DNA of 62,553 nucleotides from Desulfuromonas sp. (GTDB lineage: Bacteria; Desulfobacterota; Desulfuromonadia; Desulfuromonadales; Desulfuromonadaceae). Position numbers and translations under genes: made by a program. This document shows, in pieces, positions 46,939 through 56,209 of the stretch. The DNA lies in NCBI GenBank assembly GCA_002869685.1, contig PKUE01000025.1, forward strand, positions 1-62,553, given 5' to 3'. Numbering within the stretch: the stretch's first letter is position 1; every line of letters begins with the position of its first letter. The notes below the pieces were generated by a model, which worked only from the letters and a program-made list of their open reading frames with translations, ran no database searches and had not been told where the DNA came from.

Positions 46939-47943
46939 ATGGTTCCTTTGAATGTAGCAGTGGTTGGTGCGACGGGTGCTGTTGGTCGTCAGTTGATTGA
47001 AGTCCTCGCGGAGCGGGCATTTCCCGTTGACGTGTTGAGATTGTTCGCTTCTGAATCTTCTATTGGCGAATTCATCGACTTTCAGGATAAACCCGTTGCG
47101 GTTCTGGCCTTGGATGACGTGGCATTTGTTGGCAGTGATGTTGTTTTTTTCTGTGCTGGTGCAAGTGTCAGTACGGCATATGTTGATAAAGCTAAAGCTG
47201 CAGGGGCGTTATGTATTGATATCTCATTGCCGTGGCGGGAAGATTCAGAGTCTTGTCTTGTCGCCCCGGAGATCAATGGATTACAAATCAATCGAGCCAA
47301 GCAGCGACAGTTGTCCTGTCCGGATGGTGTAACCACTATGTTGGCTGTTCCTTTGGCGGCTCTGGCGCAGTGCGCTGGGTTGAAGCAGGTTGTTGCCTCA
47401 AGCTATGAAGCGGTTTCTGGGTGTGGCCTGAAAGCTGTGGATGAATTGCGGCTTCAGTGTGGCGAGTTGTTGAATGGTCGTCCGGCGAAAAATGGGATAT
47501 TTCCCCATCAAATGGCCTTTAACTGTCTGCCTCAGGTCGGCTCATTTATGGACAATGGTCAGACCGACCACGAACGCCAGGTGGAACTGGAATTGCGTAC
47601 TTTGCTTGGCTCGCATCTTACTGTTGCCATGACTGCAGTACGTGTTCCGGTCTTCTATGGACATAGCGCCTCGGTTTATGTCGAGTTTGATCGGCCCGTT
47701 ACCTTGGCGCAGCTACAGGATGTGTTGCAGCAGACGGGGGGCATTGAATGGCTGGATGTTCCGATGGATCATGAGTATCCGACGCCGGTTGATGCTTCAG
47801 GCTGTGATGAAATTACCGTGGGGCGCCTCCGTATGGCCAATGAACAGGGAACGGCTGTGCAATTCTTTGTAGCGCTGGATAATCTGCGTAAGGGAGCTGC
47901 AACCAATATGGTCCAGATTCTTGAACAGGTTTGGGCTGATTAG
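46939..47943 (+). CDS. usg: Divergent aspartate-semialdehyde dehydrogenase paralogue (USG-1-like)
   Basis: A 334-residue member of the Asd fold (VAVVGATGAVGRQL N-terminus). The nucleophile loop, normally PNCST, reads SCPDGVTT (Cys127 kept, the preceding Asn lost), and the catalytic Gln of the YQAVSG motif is Glu157 (SYEAVSG). His242 in YGHS is kept. E. coli usg is also an Asd relative placed immediately before truA, and here truA follows after three bases. ATG46939 fits AAGGAG better than ATG46936. Activity is doubtful; function is unknown. Confidence 0.8.
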   Translation: MVPLNVAVVGATGAVGRQLIEVLAERAFPVDVLRLFASESSIGEFIDFQDKPVAVLALDDVAFVGSDVVFFCAGASVSTAYVDKAKAAGALCIDISLPWREDSESCLVAPEINGLQINRAKQRQLSCPDGVTTMLAVPLAALAQCAGLKQVVASSYEAVSGCGLKAVDELRLQCGELLNGRPAKNGIFPHQMAFNCLPQVGSFMDNGQTDHERQVELELRTLLGSHLTVAMTAVRVPVFYGHSASVYVEFDRPVTLAQLQDVLQQTGGIEWLDVPMDHEYPTPVDASGCDEITVGRLRMANEQGTAVQFFVALDNLRKGAATNMVQILEQVWAD

Positions 47944-47946
47944 GGT

Positions 47947-48681
47947 ATGGCGCGTTTGTGTCTGACGGTTGAATACGATGGAACGTGTTATGGTGGCTGG
48001 CAAGTTCAGCCGAATGCCACGACCGTTCAGCAATGTGTTGAAGACGCCTTGGCTCAGGTGGTTGGGCACCCGTTGCGTATCTACTCGTCCGGGCGGACAG
48101 ATGCTGGTGTGCATGCCCTAGCAATGCAGGCGCATTTTGACGTTGAGACTCTTTTGCCCTTGCCCGCTTATCGTGAGGGCGTTAACCGCTTTCTTCCCGA
48201 AGATATTGCCATTCGTGAAGTTCGGCAGGTCCCGGACGATTTTCACGCCCGCTTTGATGCTCAGGGTAAGTGGTATCGCTATCGTATCTATCAGGGGCCG
48301 GTTCGATCTCCTTTGCATCGTTTGAATAGCTGGCATATCAACAGTTCTCTCGATGTTGCCGCCATGTGTCAGGCTGCGGAGTATCTAGTCGGAGAACATG
48401 ATTTTGCGGCTTTTCAGGCGACGGGATGTGCGGCGACAACAACCTGTCGAACCGTGTTTTCCGTTGATGTGGGTTGTCATGATGGGCAGCTGTTGATTGA
48501 TGTGCGCGGGAGCGGTTTTCTGAAGAACATGGTGCGTATTATGGTCGGGACTCTGGTGGATGTTGGTCGCGGTCGTTTAGCGCCGGACCAGGTTGGGACA
48601 ATCCTAACGGGGAAACAGCGCTGCGAGGCTGGATTGACAGCGCCAGCACAGGGGCTGTGTCTGATGGACGTCTGGTACTGA
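47947..48681 (+). CDS. truA: tRNA pseudouridine(38-40) synthase
   Basis: Modifies uridines 38-40 in the tRNA anticodon arm. The 244-residue protein has the catalytic Asp52 in SSGRTDAGVHA and the C-terminal FLKNMVRIMVGTLVDVGRG. It is translationally close to the usg-like gene upstream; no Shine-Dalgarno of its own is evident, so coupling is likely. Confidence 0.96.
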   Translation: MARLCLTVEYDGTCYGGWQVQPNATTVQQCVEDALAQVVGHPLRIYSSGRTDAGVHALAMQAHFDVETLLPLPAYREGVNRFLPEDIAIREVRQVPDDFHARFDAQGKWYRYRIYQGPVRSPLHRLNSWHINSSLDVAAMCQAAEYLVGEHDFAAFQATGCAATTTCRTVFSVDVGCHDGQLLIDVRGSGFLKNMVRIMVGTLVDVGRGRLAPDQVGTILTGKQRCEAGLTAPAQGLCLMDVWY

Positions 48682-48776
48682 GCGCTGATTTTACATGGAG
48701 CGTCATTGTTCGCAGAACGGGCAAAATCGCCTTGCTGGGAATTCATTGCTGTTGGATAAAAAAATATTGAAATGAC

Positions 48777-48805
48777 TTGACGAAACCGGAACGATCGGCT
48801 ATCTT
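48777..48805 (+). promoter_or_regulatory. Sigma-70 promoter of rplM-rpsI
   Basis: TTGACG at 48777 and TATCTT at 48800 with a 17-base spacer, giving a leader of about 55 bases. Confidence 0.7.
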
Positions 48806-48867
48806 TCGTGCTTCTGTGAGCCCCGTACAGCTACGCAGATTTTTAATAGATGAGAGGATTAAGTAAG

Positions 48868-49296
48868 ATGAGCACGCAAATTGCTAAAGCATGCGAAGTA
48901 AAAAGAGACTGGTTCGTGGTTGATATGGACTGCAAGGTATTAGGACGTGTCGCTTCAGAAATCGCCAAAATCCTGAGAGGTAAGCATAAAGCCATTTATT
49001 CTCCCAGCGTTGATACCGGTGACTATGTCATCGTCGTCAATGCCGAGAAGCTGTTGCTGACCGGAAACAAGCAAGCGGACAAGATGTATTACCATCACAC
49101 CGGTTTTCCCGGTGGTATCCGCTCGATCAGTGCTGACAAGCTTCTGGTAAAAAAGCCTGAAGATCTTGTTATCAAAGCGGTTCGTGGCATGTTGCCGAAA
49201 AACAAAGTAGGCCGTCAAATGCTCAAAAAGTTGAAGGTCTATGCCGGCAGCGAGCATGAGAATGCCGCTCAACAGCCCAAAGTACTCGATATTTAG
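48868..49296 (+). CDS. rplM: 50S ribosomal protein L13
   Basis: Large-subunit assembly protein of exactly the usual 142 residues. [27 protein letters not shown] and [21 protein letters not shown] are signature regions. ATG48868 is preferred over ATG48850 by length and by the GAGAGG upstream. It is co-transcribed with rpsI. Confidence 0.98.
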   Translation: MSTQIAKACEVKRDWFVVDMDCKVLGRVASEIAKILRGKHKAIYSPSVDTGDYVIVVNAEKLLLTGNKQADKMYYHHTGFPGGIRSISADKLLVKKPEDLVIKAVRGMLPKNKVGRQMLKKLKVYAGSEHENAAQQPKVLDI

Positions 49297-49319
49297 TTTA
49301 CTTAAGGAGAATGATTCAC

Positions 49320-49712
49320 ATGGCTGAACAACGATATAGTGCCACCGGCAAAAGAAAAACTTCAGTTGCCCGTGTCTGGATGAAGCCTGGCACTGGCAAC
49401 ATTACTGTTAATAAGCAGGATATCAACGACTACTTCGGTCGTGAGACCTCTAAAATGATTATCCGTCAACCCCTCGAGTTGACCGACAATGTTGGTAAGT
49501 TTGACATTTTCGTCAATGTTTGTGGTGGTGGCCCCTCTGGTCAAGCTGGCGCGATCAAGCACGGCATCACTAAGGCCCTGCTTGAGGTGGATGTTAACCT
49601 GCGTGGCGTATTGAAAAAAGCAGGTTTCATTACCCGTGACAGCCGTATCAAGGAACGTAAGAAGTACGGACGTGCAGCTGCTCGTCGTAGCTTCCAGTTC
49701 TCGAAGCGTTAA
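49320..49712 (+). CDS. rpsI: 30S ribosomal protein S9
   Basis: A 130-residue S9 ending in the expected basic tail RRSFQFSKR, which reaches the P-site tRNA. AAGGAG at 49304 supports ATG49320 over ATG49311. [15 protein letters not shown] is the family signature. A terminator follows. Confidence 0.98.
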   Translation: MAEQRYSATGKRKTSVARVWMKPGTGNITVNKQDINDYFGRETSKMIIRQPLELTDNVGKFDIFVNVCGGGPSGQAGAIKHGITKALLEVDVNLRGVLKKAGFITRDSRIKERKKYGRAAARRSFQFSKR

Positions 49713-49747
49713 TCTGTTTCGACGATACGCAGGACACAGATATACAG

Positions 49748-49783
49748 AGGGGGAGGCCGAAAAGGTTTCCCCCTTTTTTTTTC
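49748..49783 (+). terminator. Terminator after rpsI
   Basis: A GGGGGA...TCCCCC stem with a short loop, followed by ten or more Ts. A strong intrinsic terminator. Confidence 0.9.
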
Positions 49784-49798
49784 TCCTGATGGGAGCTC

Positions 49799-49826
49799 TT
49801 GTCTTATCGGGGCAGGTCGGTATATT
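49799..49826 (+). promoter_or_regulatory. Candidate argC promoter
   Basis: TTGTCT at 49799 and TATATT at 49821 with a 16-base spacer, directly after the rpsI terminator. No ARG-box-like palindrome was recognised. Confidence 0.6.
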
Positions 49827-49877
49827 GTCGTCATTGTTTATGTTTGAACGATGTAGATTTTATTCTGGAGAATCACT

Positions 49878-50912
49878 ATGAAAGTTGCAGTTGTAGGAGC
49901 GAGTGGATATACCGGTGTTGAACTGTTACGGTTGTTGGTCCGCCACCCTGAAGTAGAGATTAGTGCAATTACCTCGCGTCAATATGAAGGGCAGAATATT
50001 GCTCAGGTGTTTCCTTCTCTGGCAGACTTGATTAGCCTGCCGTGTTGTGAGGTCGATATCGCCAAGATTGGTAGCGAAGCCGATTTTGTTTTTACGGCTT
50101 TGCCCCATAAAACAGCTATGGCCGTTGTGCCCGGTTTTCTCGAACAGGGATGTAGGGTGATCGACTTATCCGCTGACTATCGTCTCAAAGATGTTGCTGT
50201 CTATGAGCAGTGGTATCAAGAACATACCAGTCCTGAACTGCTTGACGAGGCCGTCTATGGATTAGTTGAATTATATCGTGACGAGATTTCTTCCGCACGT
50301 CTTGTGGCGAATCCCGGATGTTACCCGACCAGTGTGGCTCTGGCGGTTGCGCCTTTATTGAAAAACGGTTTGATCGATCATCGCTCTCTGGTGATTGACA
50401 GTAAATCGGGGACCAGTGGGGCGGGGCGGTCCGCTAAAACTGGGAGCCTTTTTTGTGAAGTGAATGAAGGGTTTAAGGCCTATAGCGTTGGCTGCCATCG
50501 TCATACGCCTGAAATCGAGCAGACGCTATCTGCGCTGGCGGGTGAAGCGGTAATGGTTAATTTTACTCCTCATCTGCTGCCGGTTAACAGGGGCATTCTT
50601 TCAACCTGTTATGCGCAACTCAGTCAGAATGTTACACAGGGGCAATTGGTTGCTCTTTATGCTGAAATGTACGGGGACCAGCCGTTTGTCCGGATTCATC
50701 CAGGCGGACAACTTCCCAATGTCGCGTTTCTGCAGGGCAGTAACTATGCCGACATTGGCTTTGTGGTTGATGAACGGACCGGGCGTGTTATTGTTGTATC
50801 TGCCATTGACAATTTGGTTAAAGGCGCTGCCGGTCAGGCGGTGCAGAATATGAACGTTATGGCTGGTTTTGTTGAGACGCTTGGATTGGATGTTGTGCCA
50901 TTGTTTCCTTGA
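49878..50912 (+). CDS. argC: N-acetyl-gamma-glutamyl-phosphate reductase
   Basis: Third step of arginine synthesis. The 344-residue protein has the N-terminal [18 protein letters not shown] fold, nucleophile Cys148 in NPGCYPTS, and the C-terminal [10 protein letters not shown] and [11 protein letters not shown] motifs. It is the only arginine gene in the window; its position after rplM-rpsI is common in relatives. Confidence 0.97.
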   Translation: MKVAVVGASGYTGVELLRLLVRHPEVEISAITSRQYEGQNIAQVFPSLADLISLPCCEVDIAKIGSEADFVFTALPHKTAMAVVPGFLEQGCRVIDLSADYRLKDVAVYEQWYQEHTSPELLDEAVYGLVELYRDEISSARLVANPGCYPTSVALAVAPLLKNGLIDHRSLVIDSKSGTSGAGRSAKTGSLFCEVNEGFKAYSVGCHRHTPEIEQTLSALAGEAVMVNFTPHLLPVNRGILSTCYAQLSQNVTQGQLVALYAEMYGDQPFVRIHPGGQLPNVAFLQGSNYADIGFVVDERTGRVIVVSAIDNLVKGAAGQAVQNMNVMAGFVETLGLDVVPLFP

Positions 50913-50951
50913 TGACTTCTGCCTTAATGTTTATCCTTGTGTGGATTAGAG

Positions 50952-50980
50952 TGTACAAGGTCGCATGTTTCGGCTAAAAT
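50952..50980 (+). promoter_or_regulatory. Candidate cheW promoter
   Basis: TGTACA at 50952 and TAAAAT at 50975 with a 17-base spacer. The -10 box matches five of six consensus bases. It does not look like a flagellar sigma-28 promoter. Confidence 0.5.
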
Positions 50981-51037
50981 TGATTTCTGTAAACATTAAA
51001 AAACGTCGTGAGTGACTGAACGTAAAGGAGACGCAGC

Positions 51038-51505
51038 ATGACAGAGGTTGCCAAATCCGGTTTTAGCGAAGCGGTTGGAAGTGAAGATACCCAAGAGGGT
51101 AAATATCTGACGTTCCATATGGGCGATGAGGATTACGGAATTGAAATCCGCTATGTGACTGAGATTATCGGGATCCAGCGGATTACCGAAGTTCCTGATA
51201 TGCCTTGCTTCATCAAGGGTGTTATTAACCTGCGAGGCAAAGTCATTCCGGTTATGGATGTGCGTGCACGGTTCAATCTGCCTCCACGCGAGTATGATGA
51301 AAGAACCTGTATCGTTGTTGTTCAGATGAATACAACGTCTGTCGGTCTGGTTGTCGATAAGGTCAACGAAGTTGCAGATATTCCGCCCGAAAATATTGAG
51401 CCTCCACCGCGCTCCACAGCGGGTGGTAGTTCTGAATATATTCAGGGCATGGGTAAAATGGGCGATCGCGTCAAGATCTTGTTGAATGTCGGTAAACTTC
51501 TTTAA
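51038..51505 (+). CDS. cheW: Chemotaxis coupling protein CheW
   Basis: Adaptor joining chemoreceptors to the CheA kinase. The 155-residue protein has the full CheW SH3-like fold with a short N-terminal tail, MPCFIKGVINLRGKVIPVMDVR and VVDKVNEVADIP. It is next to a chemoreceptor gene but no cheA, cheY, cheR or cheB is present here, so it must feed an array encoded elsewhere. Confidence 0.95.
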   Translation: MTEVAKSGFSEAVGSEDTQEGKYLTFHMGDEDYGIEIRYVTEIIGIQRITEVPDMPCFIKGVINLRGKVIPVMDVRARFNLPPREYDERTCIVVVQMNTTSVGLVVDKVNEVADIPPENIEPPPRSTAGGSSEYIQGMGKMGDRVKILLNVGKLL

Positions 51506-51562
51506 GATTCAGATCTTGATCAGATCGAACTTTAAATTCTGTCGTTAGACAACTCATTACAG

Positions 51563-51593
51563 CTGGCCACCTTGGGCATGACAGGGTGGCCAG
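51563..51593 (+). other. Strong hairpin between cheW and the chemoreceptor gene
   Basis: A perfect 9-bp stem (51563-51571 with 51585-51593) with a 13-base loop and no T-run. It may slow or protect the transcript and set unequal levels of CheW and receptor; it is not a classical terminator. Confidence 0.6.
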
Positions 51594-51618
51594 TGTTCGT
51601 TATGCCTGGAGGTTTAGA

Positions 51619-53466
51619 ATGAGCATTCAAAAAAAAGTAGCTGCCATTTTGTTGTTGCTGATGGTGTTTGTTATGGGAACAGCAATCTTTGTTGTTAATC
51701 AACAAACGACGTCATTACTCCGCAAGCAGGCTGAAGATGAAATGAGTGTTCTCAAGGATTCGGAATACCAGCAGGCAAAAAGTGTGTTTCAGAGTCTGAG
51801 CATTGGTACTTCCACCTCCGTTGAAATGGGTGAGATGGAGGTGTTTGATGACCTTCTAAAAGAGTTGTCAACGGTTCATAATATCGTAGAAGTGGGTTTG
51901 ACCAACGGCGATGGGCGCATCGATTATTCGAGTGATGCAAGTCGTATTGAGCGGATGTTTGATTCCGCAATTTTTCAGCAGGCGCGTTCAGACAAAAGTG
52001 GTCAGTTCGGCCAACATGAGCGTAGTGAAGATATGGTCTTGACCCAGGGAAAATTTTTCTCTGAAAAATGTCTCGAATGCCATGAAGAAAATCAATCCGG
52101 AGATCTGGGTGGGGTTCTTTATTTGCGCTACAACCTCAAAGAACTGCAACACCGTCATCAATTAGTGATGCAATCGATGGAAGAAGGGATACGGTCCAGT
52201 GTCCGTACCATGGCAATCACCGGGGTCGGTGGTGTTGTTCTGGCGGCGGGAATCATCTATTGGTTGCTTGGTGCTCTCATCCGTCGTCCTCTGGTTGCCG
52301 TAGAGCAGATGTTTGATCAGATGGCTGCGGGTCGTCTCGATGGCCGTTTGAAGATGGAGCGAAGTGATGAAATCGGTCATATCGGTGATACCATTGATAC
52401 CTTTGCTGATTTCCTTCAGCAGGATGTACTGGTGTCACTGCAGAAACTTGCCGAAGGCGATTTGACTATTGATGTGGTTCCTCGTGATCAACATGACTCA
52501 ATTCGCATTGCTTTGAAAAAGGTCAGCGATGATCTCAACGATGTATTGATGCGCGTTCAAATGGGTGGAACTCAGATTGCATCTGGTGCTGCGCAGGTTT
52601 CCAACAGCAGTCAGTCACTTTCTGAGGGGGCTACAGACTCAGCCAGTTCGTTGCAGGAAATTTCTGCCTCGATGAATGAACTTGCCTCACAGACCCGGAC
52701 TAATGCAGATAATGCCCAGCAAGCCAATCAGTTGTCAAACCAGGCTAAAACTGCAGCGGATCGAGGCAATCAACAGATGCGCCAGATGGTTACAGCCATG
52801 GCCGATATCAACGAATCCGGGTTGAATATTTCAAAAATTATCAAAGTTATCGACGAGATTGCATTCCAAACCAACCTATTGGCATTGAATGCCGCGGTCG
52901 AAGCCGCACGCGCTGGTCAGCATGGTAAAGGGTTTGCCGTTGTTGCCGAAGAGGTTCGCAATCTGGCGGCGAGGAGCGCCAAGGCTGCTCAGGAAACTGC
53001 TGCTTTGATCGAAGCATCTGTCAGTAAGGCGGAGCATGGCGCTGAAATTGCCGACAGCACTTCAGAGGCTTTTGGTGCCATTGTTGAAGAAATCAAGAAA
53101 GTCAGCGATCTTGTTGCTGAGATCTCTGCCTCCAGCAGCGAACAGGCTCAGGGAATTTCACAAGTTAATGATGGAATCGCCAAGATTGATGAGGTGACTC
53201 AGCAAAATACTGCCAGTGCCGAGCAGGGGGCTGCTGCTGCGGAAGAATTGTCGAGTCAGGCTGAACAGCTTTCAGACATTTTGACTGGTTTTCGCCTAAA
53301 ACAGGCCGCAAGACAAAGTTCTCCTTTGCCAAACATTGCTGCACCAGTTAAAATGACTTCATCCGTTGTCGCGAAGCAAAGCGCGAGTGATGAGTGGGGA
53401 TATACTGACCAAAAAAGTGCTCCTGTGCAAATAGCGCTGGATGACGACGATTTTGGAAAATATTAG
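51619..53466 (+). CDS. Methyl-accepting chemotaxis protein with a c-type heme motif in its sensor domain
   Basis: Transmembrane chemoreceptor of 615 residues. Helix 1 is at about 7-27, the periplasmic sensor at 28-200, helix 2 at about 201-220, then HAMP and the signalling domain with the conserved hairpin tip ([21 protein letters not shown], from about 413). The sensor contains CLECH (Cys151, Cys154, His155), a CxxCH covalent heme site; Geobacter has comparable heme-binding receptors thought to sense redox or gases. AGG at 51610 supports ATG51619. No CheR-docking pentapeptide is seen at the C-terminus. Confidence 0.9.
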   Translation: MSIQKKVAAILLLLMVFVMGTAIFVVNQQTTSLLRKQAEDEMSVLKDSEYQQAKSVFQSLSIGTSTSVEMGEMEVFDDLLKELSTVHNIVEVGLTNGDGRIDYSSDASRIERMFDSAIFQQARSDKSGQFGQHERSEDMVLTQGKFFSEKCLECHEENQSGDLGGVLYLRYNLKELQHRHQLVMQSMEEGIRSSVRTMAITGVGGVVLAAGIIYWLLGALIRRPLVAVEQMFDQMAAGRLDGRLKMERSDEIGHIGDTIDTFADFLQQDVLVSLQKLAEGDLTIDVVPRDQHDSIRIALKKVSDDLNDVLMRVQMGGTQIASGAAQVSNSSQSLSEGATDSASSLQEISASMNELASQTRTNADNAQQANQLSNQAKTAADRGNQQMRQMVTAMADINESGLNISKIIKVIDEIAFQTNLLALNAAVEAARAGQHGKGFAVVAEEVRNLAARSAKAAQETAALIEASVSKAEHGAEIADSTSEAFGAIVEEIKKVSDLVAEISASSSEQAQGISQVNDGIAKIDEVTQQNTASAEQGAAAAEELSSQAEQLSDILTGFRLKQAARQSSPLPNIAAPVKMTSSVVAKQSASDEWGYTDQKSAPVQIALDDDDFGKY

Positions 53467-53489
53467 TAATAGAGAGGGTTCTGGATTCG

Positions 53490-54335
53490 ATGCAGGATTA
53501 TTCTGATATTGTAGGAGAAGTGGGTGACCTCCCTCCAATGCCCATTGTTGCAGTGAAGGTTTTGGAGTTGTTGCAAGACCCGGATACTTCGGTCAAAAAA
53601 CTGGCTGAGACCATTTCGTTGGATCCCGCTGTTTCGGCTAGAATGTTGAAAATTGCAAACTCTGCCATGTATGGGTTGTCCCGGCAGGTGACCACACTGC
53701 AAAATGCTTTGGTGATTCTCGGAGAAAGAACCGTGCGCAGTCTGGTTCTGGCTTCCAGTATGAGCAGCGTGAACAAGTCGTATGGCCTGCTTGAAAAAAT
53801 GTTATGGGAAGAATCTATCGGCTGTGCTTTGGCAGCTCGCTTTTTCAGTATAAAGCTGCAGAAAGTTAATGCAGATGAGGCCTTTATGGTGGGTCTTTTC
53901 AGCAATCTTGGAAAAATTGTTCGCAATAATAATGATGCCGAACGATATCAGGATTTGGTTGAGGCGGTTTACAATGGTGCTGGCGAGTACCTGGTTTTGG
54001 AACAGGAAGTATTTTCCAATCCTTACCATCTTGTAGGTGCTGCAGTTCTGGATTCGTGGAAAATTGCTTCTTTGCTTGTCGAAGCCGTTCACCATCAAAT
54101 GGATTTTAACACGGCAGATGTTGACAGCGATGTTGCCAATCTCTCTGCGTTGGTCAACTTATCGGCAGCAGCCTGCTCTCGCCTTGGTATCGGTCAGCGG
54201 GAGCCTGATGATGATCGAGACGTTGCGGCTTCAGCCGGCGCCGTATTCTTCAACCTTTCAGAAGGTCGTGTTGATGATCTCCTCGAAGAGTTCGAAGAGG
54301 TTTTTGACCTGAACCGGGAAAGTTTCATCAGTTGA
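53490..54335 (+). CDS. HDOD domain protein
   Basis: A 281-residue protein made mostly of one HDOD domain (about 8-210), marked by LPPMPIVAVKVLELLQDPDTSVKKLAETISLDPAVSARMLKIANSA-type spacing. HDOD domains resemble HD phosphohydrolases but lack their catalytic residues and act in signalling. It is 23 bases behind the chemoreceptor, so a role in the same signalling output is likely. A terminator follows. Confidence 0.88.
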   Translation: MQDYSDIVGEVGDLPPMPIVAVKVLELLQDPDTSVKKLAETISLDPAVSARMLKIANSAMYGLSRQVTTLQNALVILGERTVRSLVLASSMSSVNKSYGLLEKMLWEESIGCALAARFFSIKLQKVNADEAFMVGLFSNLGKIVRNNNDAERYQDLVEAVYNGAGEYLVLEQEVFSNPYHLVGAAVLDSWKIASLLVEAVHHQMDFNTADVDSDVANLSALVNLSAAACSRLGIGQREPDDDRDVAASAGAVFFNLSEGRVDDLLEEFEEVFDLNRESFIS

Positions 54336-54341
54336 TTCTGT

Positions 54342-54376
54342 AAAAAAAGGGGAGTGTTGTCTCCTCTTTTTTCTTT
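54342..54376 (+). terminator. Terminator after the HDOD gene
   Basis: An A-rich/T-rich flanked stem of AAAAAGGGGAG type against CTCCTCTTTTT with a TGTTGT loop. It ends the cheW-receptor-HDOD unit. Confidence 0.8.
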
Positions 54377-54394
54377 TACTATCCTGAGTAAATC

Positions 54395-54437
54395 TGTCAA
54401 TTAATGCCTTGACAAGTTTTTGTCTACGTTTGAGAAT
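54395..54437 (+). promoter_or_regulatory. Promoter of the MOSC gene with an overlapping dyad
   Basis: TTGACA at 54409 lies 17 bases before GAGAAT at 54432. TGTCAA at 54395 and the -35 TTGACA itself form an inverted repeat with an eight-base spacer, so a regulator bound there would cover the -35 box. Confidence 0.5.
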
Positions 54438-54472
54438 GGCTCTAATGTAACCATTTCAGCGGAGGTATAAAA

Positions 54473-54916
54473 ATGACCCATGGTTTGGGACAGGTTGTTG
54501 CTGTGTGCGTCAGCAAAAAGACGGGAGAGCAGAAAAAAGCGGTTGAATCGATCACGTTGATCGAGAACTACGGAATTGAAGGTGACGCTCATGGTGGTAG
54601 CGAGCGCCAGGTTAGCCTTTTGGCTCAGGAAAGTATTGATACCATGCGGGCAAAAGGGCTGACACTTCAGGATGGTGATTTTGCCGAAAATATTGTGACG
54701 TCTGGTGTCGATTTGCTTCGAACACAGATTGGAACAGTGATTGAAATTGCCGATACCATTCTGGAAGTCACTCAGATTGGGAAAAAATGTCATCAACGTT
54801 GTGCCATCTATCATCAGGCTGGTGATTGTGTGATGCCGACCCATGGGATTTTTGTCAGAGTTGTGCAGGGTGGCACCGTTAGCCCTGGAGATGAAATCCA
54901 TATTGAATATCCTTAA
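54473..54916 (+). CDS. MOSC domain protein
   Basis: A 147-residue stand-alone MOSC domain, related to the C-terminus of molybdenum cofactor sulfurases and to MogA-linked proteins. GIEGDAHGG, VSLLAQESI and the Cys-containing KKCHQRCAIY (about 104-113) are family features; the conserved cysteine is thought to carry sulfur. Such proteins accompany molybdenum or tungsten enzyme genes, none of which is in view. The siroheme synthase gene follows. Confidence 0.88.
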   Translation: MTHGLGQVVAVCVSKKTGEQKKAVESITLIENYGIEGDAHGGSERQVSLLAQESIDTMRAKGLTLQDGDFAENIVTSGVDLLRTQIGTVIEIADTILEVTQIGKKCHQRCAIYHQAGDCVMPTHGIFVRVVQGGTVSPGDEIHIEYP

Positions 54917-54949
54917 GAAAATGGTGTGAGAGCAGTTCAGGAGAGAGTC

Positions 54950-56209
54950 GTGTCAACCTTACCGGTTTTGTTGAAAAATCCCCGTATCCTCTTACTTGGT
55001 GCAGGGGCTGTTGCTGTGCAGAAAGCACGGGTACTGATTGATAATGGGATTGAATTCAGTGTGATTGCCGAACGGCAGTGTGAAGATTTTGCTGCATTAC
55101 CGGTAGCCGTTTCATTACGTAGCGTCTCCCAGAAAGATTTAGCCGGATTTGACGTCATTGTTGATGCGACTGGCAATGACCAGGTTGGCCTGCTTTTGAA
55201 GGCCGAGAAAAAAAATCGTGCGGTCTTGGTCAACCGTGTTGATATGCCCGAGCAATGTGATTTTTATTTTTCATCATTGCTTCAGTATGGTGCGTTGAAG
55301 ATTGCCGTGTCCACAGATGGTGCCAGCCCAACCATTGGTCGTGTGGTCCGAGATCGTATCCGACAGGTTCTTCCGGAACAACTGACTGATCTTGTTGAAG
55401 AAAAATTTCAATTGCGCAAGGCAGGACAAATTGACGTGGAACGGACGCGCTCAGAAGCACTTCGTGTGTTGGCACAAGTATTTTTGATCGGATGTGGTCC
55501 CGGAGATGTCGGGTTATTAACCCTGCAAGCTTATCAGTGTCTCCAGTCTATGGATGTTGTTCTGTATGATCACTTGATTTCACAGCCGATCCTTGACCTC
55601 ATCCCCGAAACTACCCAAAAGGTCTATGTAGGCAAGAAAAAGGGGGCGCATAGTTTCAAGCAGGAACAAATAAATGCCATGATTCTTGAGTATGCCCGAC
55701 AGGGGTTGCATGTTGCCCGGCTCAAGAGTGGTGACCCGTATATTTTTGGTCGGGGGGCCGAAGAGGCCGAGTTTTTGGCGGAACAAGGGATTCGTGTCAG
55801 TGTTATTTCCGGTATCAGTTCTGCTCTGGTCGGTCCGGCTTCTGCGGGAATTCCCTTAACGGCACGAGGTTATGCCGCCAACCTTTCTATCGTCTCGGCA
55901 CATCTTTCCGGTAGCCGTATCAATACGGCCTGGTTGCCTTTGCTGAAGCTGGATTATCATACGACGGTTGTCTTGATGGGGTTGAGTTTTGCCGAGCAGA
56001 TTACTGCTTTAGCCATTGCTGAAGGAGTTGAGTCGCAGCTTCCTGTCGCTATTATCTCCAATGCGTCGCGGCCACAACAGCAAACCGTTGTGACAACACT
56101 TGAAGAGCTTTCTGAAGCCGCAAAAAAGGCATTACGTCCAGCGGTTATGGTGTTTGGTGATGTGGTGAATCTTCATGATCGACTGCCCCATTTTATCCCT
56201 CAATCCTGA
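54950..56209 (+). CDS. cysG: Siroheme synthase: precorrin-2 dehydrogenase/ferrochelatase fused to uroporphyrinogen-III methyltransferase
   Basis: A 419-residue two-domain enzyme. Residues about 1-150 form the Met8/CysG-N part with NAD loop GAGAVAVQKA (17-26) and STDGASPTIGRVVRDRIR. Residues about 177-410 form the SUMT part (LIGCGPGDVGLLTLQAYQ; GDPYIFGRGAEEAEFL). The product siroheme serves sulfite/nitrite reductases or, in some anaerobes, an alternative heme route. GTG54950 has AGGAGAG upstream; the frame is open to 54926. Its 3' end overlaps the convergent cyclase gene by 10 bases. Confidence 0.92.
   Translation: MSTLPVLLKNPRILLLGAGAVAVQKARVLIDNGIEFSVIAERQCEDFAALPVAVSLRSVSQKDLAGFDVIVDATGNDQVGLLLKAEKKNRAVLVNRVDMPEQCDFYFSSLLQYGALKIAVSTDGASPTIGRVVRDRIRQVLPEQLTDLVEEKFQLRKAGQIDVERTRSEALRVLAQVFLIGCGPGDVGLLTLQAYQCLQSMDVVLYDHLISQPILDLIPETTQKVYVGKKKGAHSFKQEQINAMILEYARQGLHVARLKSGDPYIFGRGAEEAEFLAEQGIRVSVISGISSALVGPASAGIPLTARGYAANLSIVSAHLSGSRINTAWLPLLKLDYHTTVVLMGLSFAEQITALAIAEGVESQLPVAIISNASRPQQQTVVTTLEELSEAAKKALRPAVMVFGDVVNLHDRLPHFIPQS

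Noticed and set aside
46936-47943. Treating the second Asd-like gene as a redundant functional asd
   Set aside because: The catalytic Gln is Glu and the nucleophile loop is altered, while the upstream gene is fully canonical.
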